A stretch of DNA of 46,065 nt from Owenweeksia sp. (GCA_028277105.1 JANQHO010000128.1:1-46065), one strand, 5' to 3'; positions 1 to 8,837 are shown, numbered from the stretch's first letter. Made by a program: numbers and translations. Notes: a model not told the origin generated them from the letters alone.

Positions 1-615
<615 letters not shown>

Positions 616-653
616 ACTGGTATTTCAGAATTGCGACAACATTGTATACCAGT

Positions 654-695
654 AATAGCGGTTTGGTGCAAACTCAAACCGCTATTGTTTTATTT
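654..695 (+). terminator. Rho-independent terminator after katG
   Basis: A perfect 12-bp stem (AATAGCGGTTTG at 654-665 with CAAACCGCTATT at 675-686) has a 9-base loop and is followed by GTTTTATTT. It lies 39 bases after the katG stop codon. Confidence 0.85.
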
Positions 696-798
696 GGTAC
701 CTGGATGCTTCCAGGTATAGTAAATAAAAATTCCGGCTACTGCGCTATTATTATCCTCTTGTTTGTTTTCAAGAAGTTCATGAGTTTCCTTTGTTTGG

Positions 799-827
799 TT
801 GTATCGCGTGGTAAAAGATTAATTTTG
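799..827 (+). promoter_or_regulatory. Putative Bacteroidota sigma-A promoter for the membrane protein/serine hydrolase pair
   Basis: TTG at 799-801, an 18-base spacer and TAATTTTG at 820-827 match the Bacteroidota consensus TTG-N17..23-TAnnTTTG. The predicted start would be near 834, about 16 bases before the ATG at 850. The site lies between the katG terminator and the next gene, as a new transcription unit needs. Confidence 0.55.
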
Positions 828-849
828 ATATACAATAGGCAATATCAAG

Positions 850-1332
850 ATGAGTACAAGAAGTTTATTTGGACTATTAGGTATTGGATTTTTCGCTTTT
901 CTAGCTGCTGCTTCAGCTGAAGTATTAATTGAGATGCCTTTGCAGGACTTGTTTATTTCTGAAGGAATAGAACCATTAATGGCATACTCTTTAATTCATC
1001 TTTTCAAAGGTCTCACCTTCATTTGGTTAACCTGGTATTTAATGACAAGTGTGGGGAAAAAATGGAAAGCAGGCTCTAAACTACGATCTGTTCTAATCCA
1101 GATTATTGCACTTGCAATAATCTTAAACATCTTACAAGCCCTGTATATACTTGTGCGGGAGGGCTTCTTACCTCATGTCTATTTACAGAAATCTGATATT
1201 TATTGGAGTGAATTATCCAACCATTATTTGATTCGGACATTCGTGATTGAAGTTCCAACTGTAATTATAAAATACTTAATAGTAGCTATTTTGATTTTAA
1301 ATAAAACCAAATCATTACCAAACGATGAATGA
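850..1332 (+). CDS. Hypothetical integral membrane protein, 160 aa
   Basis: I do not recognise the family. The protein is hydrophobic, with about four membrane segments: residues about 5-25, 43-66, 79-100 and 132-150. The loop after the second segment is basic (GKKWKAGSK), which suggests it faces the cytoplasm. No catalytic motif is evident. Its stop overlaps the start of the serine hydrolase gene by 8 bases (ATGAATGA), so the two are probably translationally coupled and may act together at the membrane. The ATG at 850 was chosen because a good promoter ends just upstream. A longer reading frame starting at 642 in another phase is spurious, since it runs through the katG terminator. Confidence 0.75.
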   Translation: MSTRSLFGLLGIGFFAFLAAASAEVLIEMPLQDLFISEGIEPLMAYSLIHLFKGLTFIWLTWYLMTSVGKKWKAGSKLRSVLIQIIALAIILNILQALYILVREGFLPHVYLQKSDIYWSELSNHYLIRTFVIEVPTVIIKYLIVAILILNKTKSLPNDE

Positions 1333-2473
1333 GCTGCTTCAATTAAAGCTCTGGAAAATTATGATCCTGGGTGTTTTTGTACTGGCGTTACCCACAGTAT
1401 CCTCTGCGCAAGAGCCATCAACTAAATTCTATCAGTCGCTCTCCAATGCTCTGGATACGGTATTGGACAAAGGGATAGCAAAGGGATATCCCGGAATATC
1501 CATATTGGTTTACAACAAAGGCTGGTCCATCACAAAAACAAAAGGATACGCCTCTCTTGAAACCCAAACCCTTTTAAAGTCTGATGATGTCTTTAGGATC
1601 GCCAGCATCACCAAATGGTTTACGGCCGTTTTAATACACGAGTTGATCGATGAGGGAAAAATTACGCTCAACACAAAGGTCATTGAGATTTTGCCAAGGT
1701 CGATAACAGATGGTATCCCGAATATAGAGAAGGTAACAGTCAGACACCTTTATTCACACTCAAGTGGCATTTACAGTTTTACCGACCGGTCTGATTTTGG
1801 CGATTACCAAAACCGGGATGATGAGACACACTACCGGGCCTGGACTCCGGAAGAACACCTGCAGTTTGTAAAAAGCGGAGTCCATCCGTCCAATTTTGAG
1901 CCCGGAACCGATACCTCATACAGCAACACTGGCTATGTTTTGTTGGGCTATCTTATAGAAGCCATTGAAAAAAGGCCTTACCATGAAGTCTTACGGGATA
2001 AGATAACTACCCCCCTCGGGATGGAGCATACCTATTTGGAAGGCTACGAAAAAGCCCGAAGACGTGCCGTGGATAACTATCATATACCGGATGAGAATTT
2101 TGGGAGATATATGGTAAACTCCCGATATGCCCCTGTGAAGGGGACCAGTTACCTGAACCTCAGCAGAGGCAGGGCATTGAATGCTTTTGCCTATTCCACC
2201 GGGGCTATATCCTCCAGCACAGACGACCTTCTGAAATTTGCCAAGGCTATCCTTAGTAATGACATATCCATACCTGATGATTGGAGAGACAGTATGTCCA
2301 ACGGAAGAACAATAGGCCATGCCGGTGGAGATTGGGGTGTAAGTGCCGATCTCATTATTTCCAAAAAATTAGAAACCATAGCTATTACATTGTCCAATTC
2401 CAGGTTCCTGGATTATCAGGCCTTCCATATGAGCGATGCGGCTGTAGAAATAATCCGACAAATGACGAAGTAG
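1325..2473 (+). CDS. Secreted serine hydrolase, beta-lactamase class C / penicillin-binding-like family
   Basis: A 382-residue protein with an N-terminal signal peptide (hydrophobic core LGVFVLALPTVSSAQ, cleavage probably near A28). It carries the three hallmark motifs of the serine beta-lactamase/DD-peptidase fold: S94-I-T-K97 (SxxK nucleophile), Y199-S-N201 (YxN) and H332-A-G (the HxG variant of KTG). LYSHSSGI before the YxN motif is typical of the Beta-lactamase (PF00144) family. Members include AmpC, esterases and D-stereospecific peptidases, so the substrate cannot be read from sequence. HAG instead of KTG argues for an esterase or peptidase rather than a true beta-lactamase. It overlaps the upstream membrane protein gene by 8 bases. 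Family firm, substrate unknown. Confidence 0.9.
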   Translation: MNELLQLKLWKIMILGVFVLALPTVSSAQEPSTKFYQSLSNALDTVLDKGIAKGYPGISILVYNKGWSITKTKGYASLETQTLLKSDDVFRIASITKWFTAVLIHELIDEGKITLNTKVIEILPRSITDGIPNIEKVTVRHLYSHSSGIYSFTDRSDFGDYQNRDDETHYRAWTPEEHLQFVKSGVHPSNFEPGTDTSYSNTGYVLLGYLIEAIEKRPYHEVLRDKITTPLGMEHTYLEGYEKARRRAVDNYHIPDENFGRYMVNSRYAPVKGTSYLNLSRGRALNAFAYSTGAISSSTDDLLKFAKAILSNDISIPDDWRDSMSNGRTIGHAGGDWGVSADLIISKKLETIAITLSNSRFLDYQAFHMSDAAVEIIRQMTK

Positions 2474-2551
2474 AAAATGACAAAAAGTGAAGGATCAGCA
2501 TAACAGCGGGGAGCAAAAGCAGGTGAGACAACTTAACAAACAATAGTTATT

Positions 2552-3235
2552 ATGATCAAAACCATACAACTATTTTCAATCCTGATAGTGCTTTACAGTT
2601 GTGGTCACTCTAACTCAACCCCTAAAGAAAATAATTCAAACAAAGAAGAAGTCTTAAACGCTGATTTAATCCAAACTTTTACAGTACCCCAATTAGGCTG
2701 TTACTATGAGTTGGATGATAAATATTCCAACTCTGATGATACCGGTGAGATCAGCAAGTGGTGGGATGAGAAATTAGAATTCATCAAAGCCTCGGGAATC
2801 CAAAATGATGTTTTTTCAAACTCAGGAGGCCCTAATGGTTCCGTATGGAACTCTTATACAGACCTTTATTTTGTAACCCTGTTTCAAACCAGATCTGATT
2901 CTGGTAATCCTTTAGATACCATACTTGTTAAAATCAATGATTCGACCGTTGTAATTGACAACATGAGGAAGCTGTTTTTTGGCAAAAATAACGCCTTGAT
3001 CGGTTTTAGCATTGAAAAAGAACTGTGGTTCAATAACTTAAGAGCTATTGAGAAAAAGGATTACATCCCCTTATACGGAAAAGAACGGCTCGAAAGAGCA
3101 AGGAAGGGTGAAGCTGTTTTTATAGCTGATTTAGATACCGGAGAGGTATTTAAAATTACTGTAGAAATTACCTTAAAAAATCATGAAGTTGTAGAGCTGT
3201 CAAAATATTTTCACATAACCTTTGCGGACTGCTAG
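2552..3235 (+). CDS. Putative lipoprotein of unknown function, 227 aa
   Basis: The N-terminus is a lipoprotein signal: a hydrophobic stretch to residue 14, then the lipobox L-Y-S-C17 and a Ser/Asn-rich linker. The mature part is mixed polar with no domain I recognise. A segment near residue 60 (GEISKWWDEKLEF) and a Trp/Asp-rich middle suggest a compact secreted fold. The gene is 78 bases after the serine hydrolase stop, on the same strand, with no terminator visible between them, so cotranscription is possible. Export to the envelope is inferred from the lipobox. Function unknown. Confidence 0.7.
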   Translation: MIKTIQLFSILIVLYSCGHSNSTPKENNSNKEEVLNADLIQTFTVPQLGCYYELDDKYSNSDDTGEISKWWDEKLEFIKASGIQNDVFSNSGGPNGSVWNSYTDLYFVTLFQTRSDSGNPLDTILVKINDSTVVIDNMRKLFFGKNNALIGFSIEKELWFNNLRAIEKKDYIPLYGKERLERARKGEAVFIADLDTGEVFKITVEITLKNHEVVELSKYFHITFADC

Positions 3236-3327
3236 TCTTTAGGCAACCGCAAGCTGTTCTATTACCTGATGTCTAACCTGGTCGAAAGAAACTGCCCATA
3301 ACAGTAAACAATAGTATATTTATAAGA

Positions 3328-3696
3328 ATGAAAGCTAAGATCCTCAATGTTTGCTTAATACTGACATCGCTTATCGGGTATTTGGAATGGGGAAATAACA
3401 ATTCCATGTTCCTGCTGGAAGGAGAAATTGAGGTTATAAGCAAGCTGTTTAACGATCCGACTTCCGTTATGCATCCTTTTACACTACTCCCGCTAACCGG
3501 GCAAATTTTATTGCTCATCACCCTCTTTCAGAAGTCTCCAGGCAAATGGCTTACTTTCATCGGATTAGGCGGAATAAGTGTTTTGCTGTTATTTATGTTG
3601 TATATAAGCATAATCAGCCTCAATTACAAGATTGCTCTGTCTACCCTACCCTTTTTATTTACCGGTTTTCTGGTTATAAGGCATCGTAGAAAGTGA
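3328..3696 (+). CDS. Small hypothetical membrane protein, 122 aa
   Basis: A short hydrophobic protein with about four membrane spans: residues about 5-20, 50-65, 73-94 and 98-114. It ends in a basic tail (RHRRK), which points to a cytoplasmic C-terminus. Family not recognised. The start at 3328 is ATG and gives a first span directly from the N-terminus. It lies 92 bases after the lipoprotein gene on the same strand. The codons are used in an ordinary way and the frame is unbroken, so I accept it as a real gene of unknown function. Confidence 0.65.
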   Translation: MKAKILNVCLILTSLIGYLEWGNNNSMFLLEGEIEVISKLFNDPTSVMHPFTLLPLTGQILLLITLFQKSPGKWLTFIGLGGISVLLLFMLYISIISLNYKIALSTLPFLFTGFLVIRHRRK

Positions 3697-3997
3697 GGTC
3701 TAGGCCAATAAAGCAGGTATAATTAGACCACCTATTTGATTAGATAGAATATATCTACCATTACGGGCAAAACGAAACAAACACCTGCCTTCAATAAGCA
3801 AGCGAAGTCAAGAAGGTATCATCATCGCGGACTTGATCTGCGATCTCAATTTTGAGATACTGGGTCTCCGTTCCACTTCGCCAGGTATGAACGAACTTTT
3901 ATCTTTCTGGTCACCGGCACGATCGTAATATTAGCAAACATCACAGCCGTAGACGTTTCTACCGGTAGGTAGAGGCGCAACCAAAAAGTAAGATATC
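3697..3997. other. Intergenic region with repeat-like palindromes, no gene seen
   Basis: This gap lies between convergent genes. I see no credible coding frame. The one structured part is the palindromic element at about 3824-3858, described separately. The rest is unremarkable. Confidence 0.6.
3824..3858. repeat. REP-like imperfect palindrome, copy 1
   Basis: Two adjacent hairpins: ATCGC (3824-3828) with GCGAT (3840-3844), and ATCTCAA (3843-3849) with TTGAGAT (3852-3858). CGGACTTGAT inside the first and GGTCTCC just after match the repeat cluster at 41961-42006, so both belong to one dispersed intergenic family. Confidence 0.5.
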
Positions 3998-4528
3998 TCA
4001 GGTTTTAGACTTAGAACCTACAAAATGATCTTCCTTATCCCGGAACAGCACGTTGAAAGTAGTCAGGCTGCCATAAATGCGGGTGATGTATTGCTGAAGG
4101 TCTACTTTGGTAGCATCATCCAGGGGGCTGGCATTTATTTTTTGTTCCATGACGCGGATGCGATCTCTCACCATTACAATTTTGTAAAAGAACTGGTCGA
4201 TGGGTATTTCTTTACTGGCCAGGCCTTCCTTACCAGGGTTTAAAACCAGGGTCCCTCCTTTCCATCGATCCCCTATTTTAGTGATAGCCGGGCCTATATC
4301 ATTCCATTTTTGCAAGATCTTTTTTAAAGTGGTTTCCACCTCATAAAAGCTCACCAAATCCAGTTCATAATCCAAAGCCTCAATTACTTCAAACTCATCG
4401 TCCAATGGAATGGTCTCCACTCCCTTTTCAATAAAGCTAACGTAATAATGAATATTGGTAACATTGGTAACCACACCTTTTCCAAACTTAGAGTGATCTA
4501 TTCTCGATCCCGGAGCTAGTAATTTCAT
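3998..4528 (-). CDS. Conserved hypothetical protein with UvrD/PcrA-type Tudor-like N-terminus
   Basis: A 176-residue soluble protein. Residues about 7-20 (GSRIDHSKFGKGVVTNV) resemble the G-x-x-V-x-H-x-x-F-G-x-G-x-V pattern of the Tudor-like fold at the C-terminus of UvrD/PcrA helicases, which contacts RNA polymerase there. Residues about 55-176 look helical with charged heptads and a well-defined WNDIGPAITKIGDRWKGG segment; I recognise no known domain in them. The gene stands alone on the minus strand, facing the small membrane protein and diverging from the cupin gene. A role at RNA polymerase or nucleic acid is only inference from the N-terminal pattern. Confidence 0.65.
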   Translation of the reverse strand: MKLLAPGSRIDHSKFGKGVVTNVTNIHYYVSFIEKGVETIPLDDEFEVIEALDYELDLVSFYEVETTLKKILQKWNDIGPAITKIGDRWKGGTLVLNPGKEGLASKEIPIDQFFYKIVMVRDRIRVMEQKINASPLDDATKVDLQQYITRIYGSLTTFNVLFRDKEDHFVGSKSKT

Positions 4529-4742
4529 AAGTCAAATTTTATAGTCTCAAAACTAATTATAGCAAGCTTATAAAGTCAAATTGAAATGATTTACTGAGGA
4601 ATTATATTAAAGCTACCTGTAAATATAACCTTGCTGCCAAGCGAAACGAAGTTCAGCAAATTAATTTTAGGTACTTTCAAAGTCTGCATCCATCTACCTA
4701 ACAACTGCACTTGTTATATGCCAAAATCACTTAGCACTAGAA

Positions 4743-5117
4743 ATGAAAGAAAAATTTAACTACAACCAAAGAATGGATATCAAATACGAGCACCACGAGA
4801 TCATTGATGTTCCAAAAATTATCGAAGAATGTAAGGATGAATGGTTCAATCAAACCTTGACAAAGGTAAACGACAGCGTAGTGCGAATAGGAATTGTGGA
4901 GGGAGATTACCACTGGCACAAACACGAAAATGAAGACGAATTCTTTTTTGTGCTAAGCGGGAAACTCTTTATCGACCTCGAAGATAAAACCATTGAATTG
5001 AACGCATATGAAGGTATAACTGTTTCAAAGGGAGTAATGCACCGGCCCAGAGCTCCTAAAAAAACCGTAATGCTAATGGTAGAAACGGATACCATTGATC
5101 CTGTAGGAAGCAATTAA
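4743..5117 (+). CDS. Cupin-domain protein
   Basis: A single small beta-barrel cupin of 124 residues. Motif 1 is GDYHWHKHENEDEFFFVLSG, with H57, H59 or H61, a Glu at 64 or 66 and G73 in the usual metal-binding pattern. Motif 2 has H100 in GVMHRP. This predicts a bound divalent metal. Such single-domain cupins include mannose-6-phosphate isomerase-like proteins, dioxygenases and sensors, and the substrate is not readable. An alternative start is the ATG at 4773 (MDIKYEHH), which gives 114 residues and matches many short cupins better. Monocistronic, with no clear promoter found. Confidence 0.85.
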   Translation: MKEKFNYNQRMDIKYEHHEIIDVPKIIEECKDEWFNQTLTKVNDSVVRIGIVEGDYHWHKHENEDEFFFVLSGKLFIDLEDKTIELNAYEGITVSKGVMHRPRAPKKTVMLMVETDTIDPVGSN

Positions 5118-5271
5118 ACTAAGTAAAACTCTGCGACTCGATCCCCTTGTTAAAGATGCCGGGCCTGAATTTTAAAAACTCGCCACTAAAAGTATAGTAC
5201 TGTATCTTTTATACACCCCAAAATTAATTAACAACCACTTAACTAATCAATAATAACTGTTAACTAACAAC

Positions 5272-6042
5272 TCACTTCCTACATAAATACAACATCTCCC
5301 CTGCTGGCAAACGGTAGCGGTTAAAGAGTTCAGGAGAAAGCTTTTTACTATAGTCTATCTCTTCCACTTTAAAACCACCCTGGCGAAGCCTCTCCGGGTA
5401 GTCGCGGCCGTGCAGGCGCACGTGGTCGTATTGGCCGAACCTGCGCTTGCGTTCTTCCGGGTCTTCCAAGGTGGGATCTTCGTCTGTTTTTTCTTTAGTA
5501 GGGTCAAGTGGTACCTGCATAATGGCCCAGCCGCCTGGTTTCAGCACCCGGCATAGTTCACCCATGCACTGGATATCATTGGTTACATGTTCCAATACAT
5601 GATTACAAAGGATGACATCAAAAGTGTTGTCAGGGTACTGGATATTGTGAATATCCATTTTCACATCCGCTATGGGCGAATCCAGGTCAGCTGTGAGGTA
5701 ATCCAGGTTTTTCATTTTGCGGAAACGGCCGTAAAAGCACTGTTCCGGGGCTACGTGCAACACCTTTTGCTGGGCGGTAAAAAAATCGGTTTCTTCTTTG
5801 ATGTACAGCCAAAGTAGGCGGTGCCTTTCAAGCGACATACTGCCCGGAGCCAGGGCGTTTTCCCGCTGGCGGCCTTCATAGCCATAAGGCAACAATTTGC
5901 GGTAAGTGCTTCCGTCAATGGGGTCTTCGTACCGGTTACCCGAATAATAAGAAGCCAATAAGGGCCTCACCCAATAACTGATGCGGATCAGCCAGGGCCG
6001 GGGAATGAAGTTTAAAGCAAAACGAAAAACAGATTTAATCAT
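5272..6042 (-). CDS. SAM-dependent methyltransferase (class I, type 11-like)
   Basis: About 256 residues with a Rossmann methyltransferase core. Motif I is unusual (VLHVAPE in place of the glycine-rich loop). An acidic residue follows in LTADLDSP, then FDVILCNHVLEHV (motif IV-like) and RVLKPGGWAIMQVP (motif VI). The N-terminus is basic and hydrophobic (FRFALNFIPRPW), possibly membrane-associated. The start is taken at 6042 (MIKSVF), which overlaps the end of map by 8 bases. An in-frame ATG at 6051 is also possible. It is the last gene of the gpmI-HAD-map operon. The acceptor is unknown. Confidence 0.85.
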   Translation of the reverse strand: MIKSVFRFALNFIPRPWLIRISYWVRPLLASYYSGNRYEDPIDGSTYRKLLPYGYEGRQRENALAPGSMSLERHRLLWLYIKEETDFFTAQQKVLHVAPEQCFYGRFRKMKNLDYLTADLDSPIADVKMDIHNIQYPDNTFDVILCNHVLEHVTNDIQCMGELCRVLKPGGWAIMQVPLDPTKEKTDEDPTLEDPEERKRRFGQYDHVRLHGRDYPERLRQGGFKVEEIDYSKKLSPELFNRYRLPAGEMLYLCRK

Positions 6043-6820
6043 TGATGGCAATCCCTAATGCTTCATGAATGAAGTCAAAGGTAGAGAGTATTTCCGGTTT
6101 ACCATCCACGATAGCTACATCGTGCTCGAAATGGGCAGCCGGTTTGCCATCTGCCGTATTGATGGTCCAGCCGTCTTTAAGCTGTACCACACGATGAGTG
6201 CCCAGGGTTATCATAGGCTCTATAGCTAATACCAAACCTTCTTTGAGTTTTTTACCGGTTCCCTGGCGGCCGTAATTAGGTACCTGGGGATCTTCGTGCA
6301 GCTTTTTACCTATGCCGTGCCCTACCAGATCGCGTACCACCCCAAAACCGTGACTTTCCGCATGCTGCTGGATAGCATAGCTCACATCACCCAGCCTGTT
6401 ACCGGCTCGCATTTGTTCTATGCCTTTATAAAGACACTCTTCTGTTACCCGTAGTAATCTTTTGACTTCTGGCTCCACTTCTCCCACTTCAAAAGTATAA
6501 GCGTGGTCACCGTAATAACCATTAAGGATGGAGCCACAGTCAATACTCACCACATCGCCATTTTGGAACGGGCGTTTGCCCGGCAGGCCGTGTACCACGG
6601 TTTCATTAACCGAAATAAGTAAGGTACTGGGGCAATTATACAGGCCTTTAAAACCGGGAACGGCTCCCTGGTCGCGTATAAACTCTTCCGCTTTTTTGTC
6701 GAGTTCAAGAGGAATAGCACCTTCTTTTACTTCCGCAGCCAGCATACCCAGAGTACGGCTCACCACCAGGGCGGCTTCCCGCATCAATTCAATTTCTTCT
6801 TTGCTTTTATAAACTATCAT
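6035..6820 (-). CDS. map: Methionine aminopeptidase type I
   Basis: Removes the initiator methionine from new proteins. The 261-residue length fits type I MetAP. All five metal ligands are visible: D94 (SIDCG), D105 (GDHAYTF), H168 (GHGIG), E201 (AIEPM) and E232 (HFEHD), plus the active-site histidine H77 (VVHG). No N-terminal zinc-finger extension. In many bacteria map lies in the spc ribosomal operon next to secY or infA. Here it sits 20 kb away between a HAD gene and a methyltransferase, with a 1-base overlap (TAATG) with the gene upstream and an 8-base overlap downstream, so the operon is translationally coupled. Confidence 0.97.
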   Translation of the reverse strand: MIVYKSKEEIELMREAALVVSRTLGMLAAEVKEGAIPLELDKKAEEFIRDQGAVPGFKGLYNCPSTLLISVNETVVHGLPGKRPFQNGDVVSIDCGSILNGYYGDHAYTFEVGEVEPEVKRLLRVTEECLYKGIEQMRAGNRLGDVSYAIQQHAESHGFGVVRDLVGHGIGKKLHEDPQVPNYGRQGTGKKLKEGLVLAIEPMITLGTHRVVQLKDGWTINTADGKPAAHFEHDVAIVDGKPEILSTFDFIHEALGIAIND

Positions 6821-7236
6821 TAAAACTTGAAAAAACCTTTTTTCTTTTTAGTCTTCTTACTGAACTCTTCGTTGACCATTTTTCCGCTGACCATCTGGTA
6901 TACTTCGCCCCAGCCAGGAAAGCCGCCTGCATTGCGATCATCGATGAAAATATCGGCATTTATCTTACGGCTCATACTATCCAGACTAAAATCTTCTTCG
7001 GGATAACTGCTATTAACCGCATAAAACTCTATTCCCCTTTCACGGCAATATTCTACTGCTTCCTTCAGGCGTTTGCCGTAGCGATAAGTCCATAAAATTA
7101 GGCGGTGCCCGTCATTCTGAAGCCGTTTCAGGGTTTCAAAGGCAAATAAAATCGGTTTACCGATCGAGGGATACTTATCTTCCACTATGGTTCCGTCAAA
7201 ATCAACGGCAATAATCTTAGAATCTTGTGAAATCAT
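6820..7236 (-). CDS. HAD-superfamily hydrolase-like protein, small (138 aa)
   Basis: Carries HAD motif I D12-F-D14-G-T, motif II at T50 (LILWTYR) and the acidic motif IV pair D99-D100 (DIFIDDRNAGG). There is no sizeable cap domain, so it resembles the small capless HAD phosphatases of Bacteroidota. The C-terminus is a lysine-rich tail (KKTKKKKGFF). It overlaps gpmI by 4 bases (ATGA) and map by 1 base, so it is expressed with both. The phosphorylated substrate is unknown. Its position beside phosphoglycerate mutase hints at a metabolite-repair or sugar-phosphate job, but that is inference. Confidence 0.85.
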   Translation of the reverse strand: MISQDSKIIAVDFDGTIVEDKYPSIGKPILFAFETLKRLQNDGHRLILWTYRYGKRLKEAVEYCRERGIEFYAVNSSYPEEDFSLDSMSRKINADIFIDDRNAGGFPGWGEVYQMVSGKMVNEEFSKKTKKKKGFFKF

Positions 7237-8756
7237 AACAACAGCGATTTACCGGTCATACCTGTGGGTTTTTCCAACTCCATTATATCGAGTATAGTGG
7301 GCGCAATATCACCGAGTACTCCTTTATTTAATTTAATATTTTTTCGATCACCTCCTACCAAAAAACAAGGAATAGGTTGGGTAGTATGGGCGGTATGAGG
7401 AGTACCGTCTTCATTGAGCATACAATCGGCATTGCCGTGGTCGGCCAAAATAATAAACGTATAACCACTGGCCAGACCTGCCTCTACTACATCACGGGTG
7501 CATAGGTCAACGGTTTCGCAAGCTTTAATCGCAGCTTCCATTACTCCTGTATGTCCTACCATATCGGGATTGGCAAAATTGAGGCAAACAAAATCAGCTT
7601 CGCCTTTTTTAAGCTCTTCTACAATGGCATCTCTCACTTCAAAGGCACTCATTTCGGGTTGCAGGTCGTAAGTGGCTACTTTGGGTGAAGGTATCAAAAT
7701 ACGTTGCTCTCCTTCAAAAGCCTCTTCGCGGCCGCCAGAAAAGAAAAAGGTTACATGGGGATACTTTTCCGTTTCGGCAATACGTATCTGGGTTTTTCCG
7801 GCTTTGGCCAGAACCTCGCCCAAGGTATCGTTGAGATTGTCCTTTTCGTAGATCACTTTCACACCTCTAAAGCTGTCATCGTAACGGGTCATGGTTACAT
7901 AATGCAGTTTTAGTTTGTGCATATTCTGTTCGTGGTAATCCTCTTGGGTTAAAGCCATGGTGATCTGACGTCCGCGATCTGTTCTGAAGTTAAAACAGAT
8001 TACCACATCTCCTTCTTTAATAGTAGTAATGGGTTTACCGCCTTCGGTGATCAGCTTAGGTTTAATAAATTCATCCGTAATTCCTTCGGCATAAGAAGAG
8101 TTGATAGCCACCTCAGCCGAGCTGAAAGGCTCTCCCTGTCCATTTACCAAAAGGTCATAAGCCAGTTTGATGCGTTCCCAGCGTTTGTCCCTGTCCATAG
8201 CATAATAACGCCCTATAACGGAAGCGATCTTTCCAGTAGTTTGGTCGAGGTGCTGCTGTAGTTCCTTTATATAAGACAAGCCTCCTTTGGGATCAGTATC
8301 GCGCCCATCTGTAAAGGCGTGGATAAATACCTGCTTCAACTCCTGCTGATGAGCTGCTGTAATTAACCCTTTGAGATGTTTAATATGAGAGTGTACTCCC
8401 CCATCAGACAACAAACCGATGAAGTGAACACCTTTATGCTGTTCCCTGGCGTATTGAAAGGCTTGCTGCAATACGGATTCTTTAGCCAGTTCCCCCTTGT
8501 CTACCGCCAGGTTGATCTTTACAAGATCCTGGTATACTACCCTACCGGCACCCAAATTCATATGCCCTACTTCACTATTACCCATTTGTCCTTCAGGCAG
8601 CCCTACAGCCATTCCGCTGGCCTGCAGTTGAGTGTTGGGGTAAAGCCGGTAAAGTGAATCTACAAAAGGAGTTTCTGCTTTACTTATGGCTGAAACCTCT
8701 GGGTTTTTGGCTATACCCCAACCATCCAGTATAATAAGTGCAGCTTTTTTCGACAT
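7233..8756 (-). CDS. gpmI: 2,3-bisphosphoglycerate-independent phosphoglycerate mutase
   Basis: Interconverts 3- and 2-phosphoglycerate in glycolysis and gluconeogenesis, and needs manganese. The 507 residues match the family. Visible features are the metal-binding D11 (ILDGWG), the catalytic serine S61 in MGNSEVGHMNLGAG, DGRDTDP, RYYAMDRDKRWER, NFANPDMVGHTG and ADHGNAD followed by HTAHTTQPIP. It is the first gene of a four-gene overlapping operon. A -7-like TATCTTTG lies about 65 bases upstream. Enolase, the next enzyme of the pathway, is also in the window at 22-23 kb but in a different operon. Confidence 0.98.
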   Translation of the reverse strand: MSKKAALIILDGWGIAKNPEVSAISKAETPFVDSLYRLYPNTQLQASGMAVGLPEGQMGNSEVGHMNLGAGRVVYQDLVKINLAVDKGELAKESVLQQAFQYAREQHKGVHFIGLLSDGGVHSHIKHLKGLITAAHQQELKQVFIHAFTDGRDTDPKGGLSYIKELQQHLDQTTGKIASVIGRYYAMDRDKRWERIKLAYDLLVNGQGEPFSSAEVAINSSYAEGITDEFIKPKLITEGGKPITTIKEGDVVICFNFRTDRGRQITMALTQEDYHEQNMHKLKLHYVTMTRYDDSFRGVKVIYEKDNLNDTLGEVLAKAGKTQIRIAETEKYPHVTFFFSGGREEAFEGEQRILIPSPKVATYDLQPEMSAFEVRDAIVEELKKGEADFVCLNFANPDMVGHTGVMEAAIKACETVDLCTRDVVEAGLASGYTFIILADHGNADCMLNEDGTPHTAHTTQPIPCFLVGGDRKNIKLNKGVLGDIAPTILDIMELEKPTGMTGKSLLL

Positions 8757-8818
8757 TCCCCCAGTCTTATTCTGACTTTATATATGAAATAGTTGTAAAT
8801 TTTTCTACAAAGAAGCTG

Positions 8819-8826
8819 CAAAGATA
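8819..8826 (-). promoter_or_regulatory. Putative -7 element of the gpmI operon promoter
   Basis: On the minus strand TATCTTTG followed by CAGC matches the Bacteroidota -7 consensus TAnnTTTG. A clear TTG -33 element at 17-23 bases is not seen, so the site may be weak or need an activator. The predicted transcript would begin near 8812 and open with a small hairpin (TTGTA at 8793-8797 with TACAA at 8806-8810). Confidence 0.4.
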
Positions 8827-8837
8827 CCTAAACTAAA

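Noticed and set aside
642..920. Open frame of 92 codons between katG and the membrane protein
   Set aside because: It runs through the katG terminator and the next promoter, and overlaps a better-supported gene in another phase.
1325..2473. Serine hydrolase as a beta-lactamase resistance gene
   Set aside because: HxG replaces KTG and the family is mostly esterases and peptidases; no evidence for antibiotic hydrolysis.
5118..5271. AT-rich gap between convergent cupin and methyltransferase genes as terminator region
   Set aside because: No stem with a T-run could be found on either strand.
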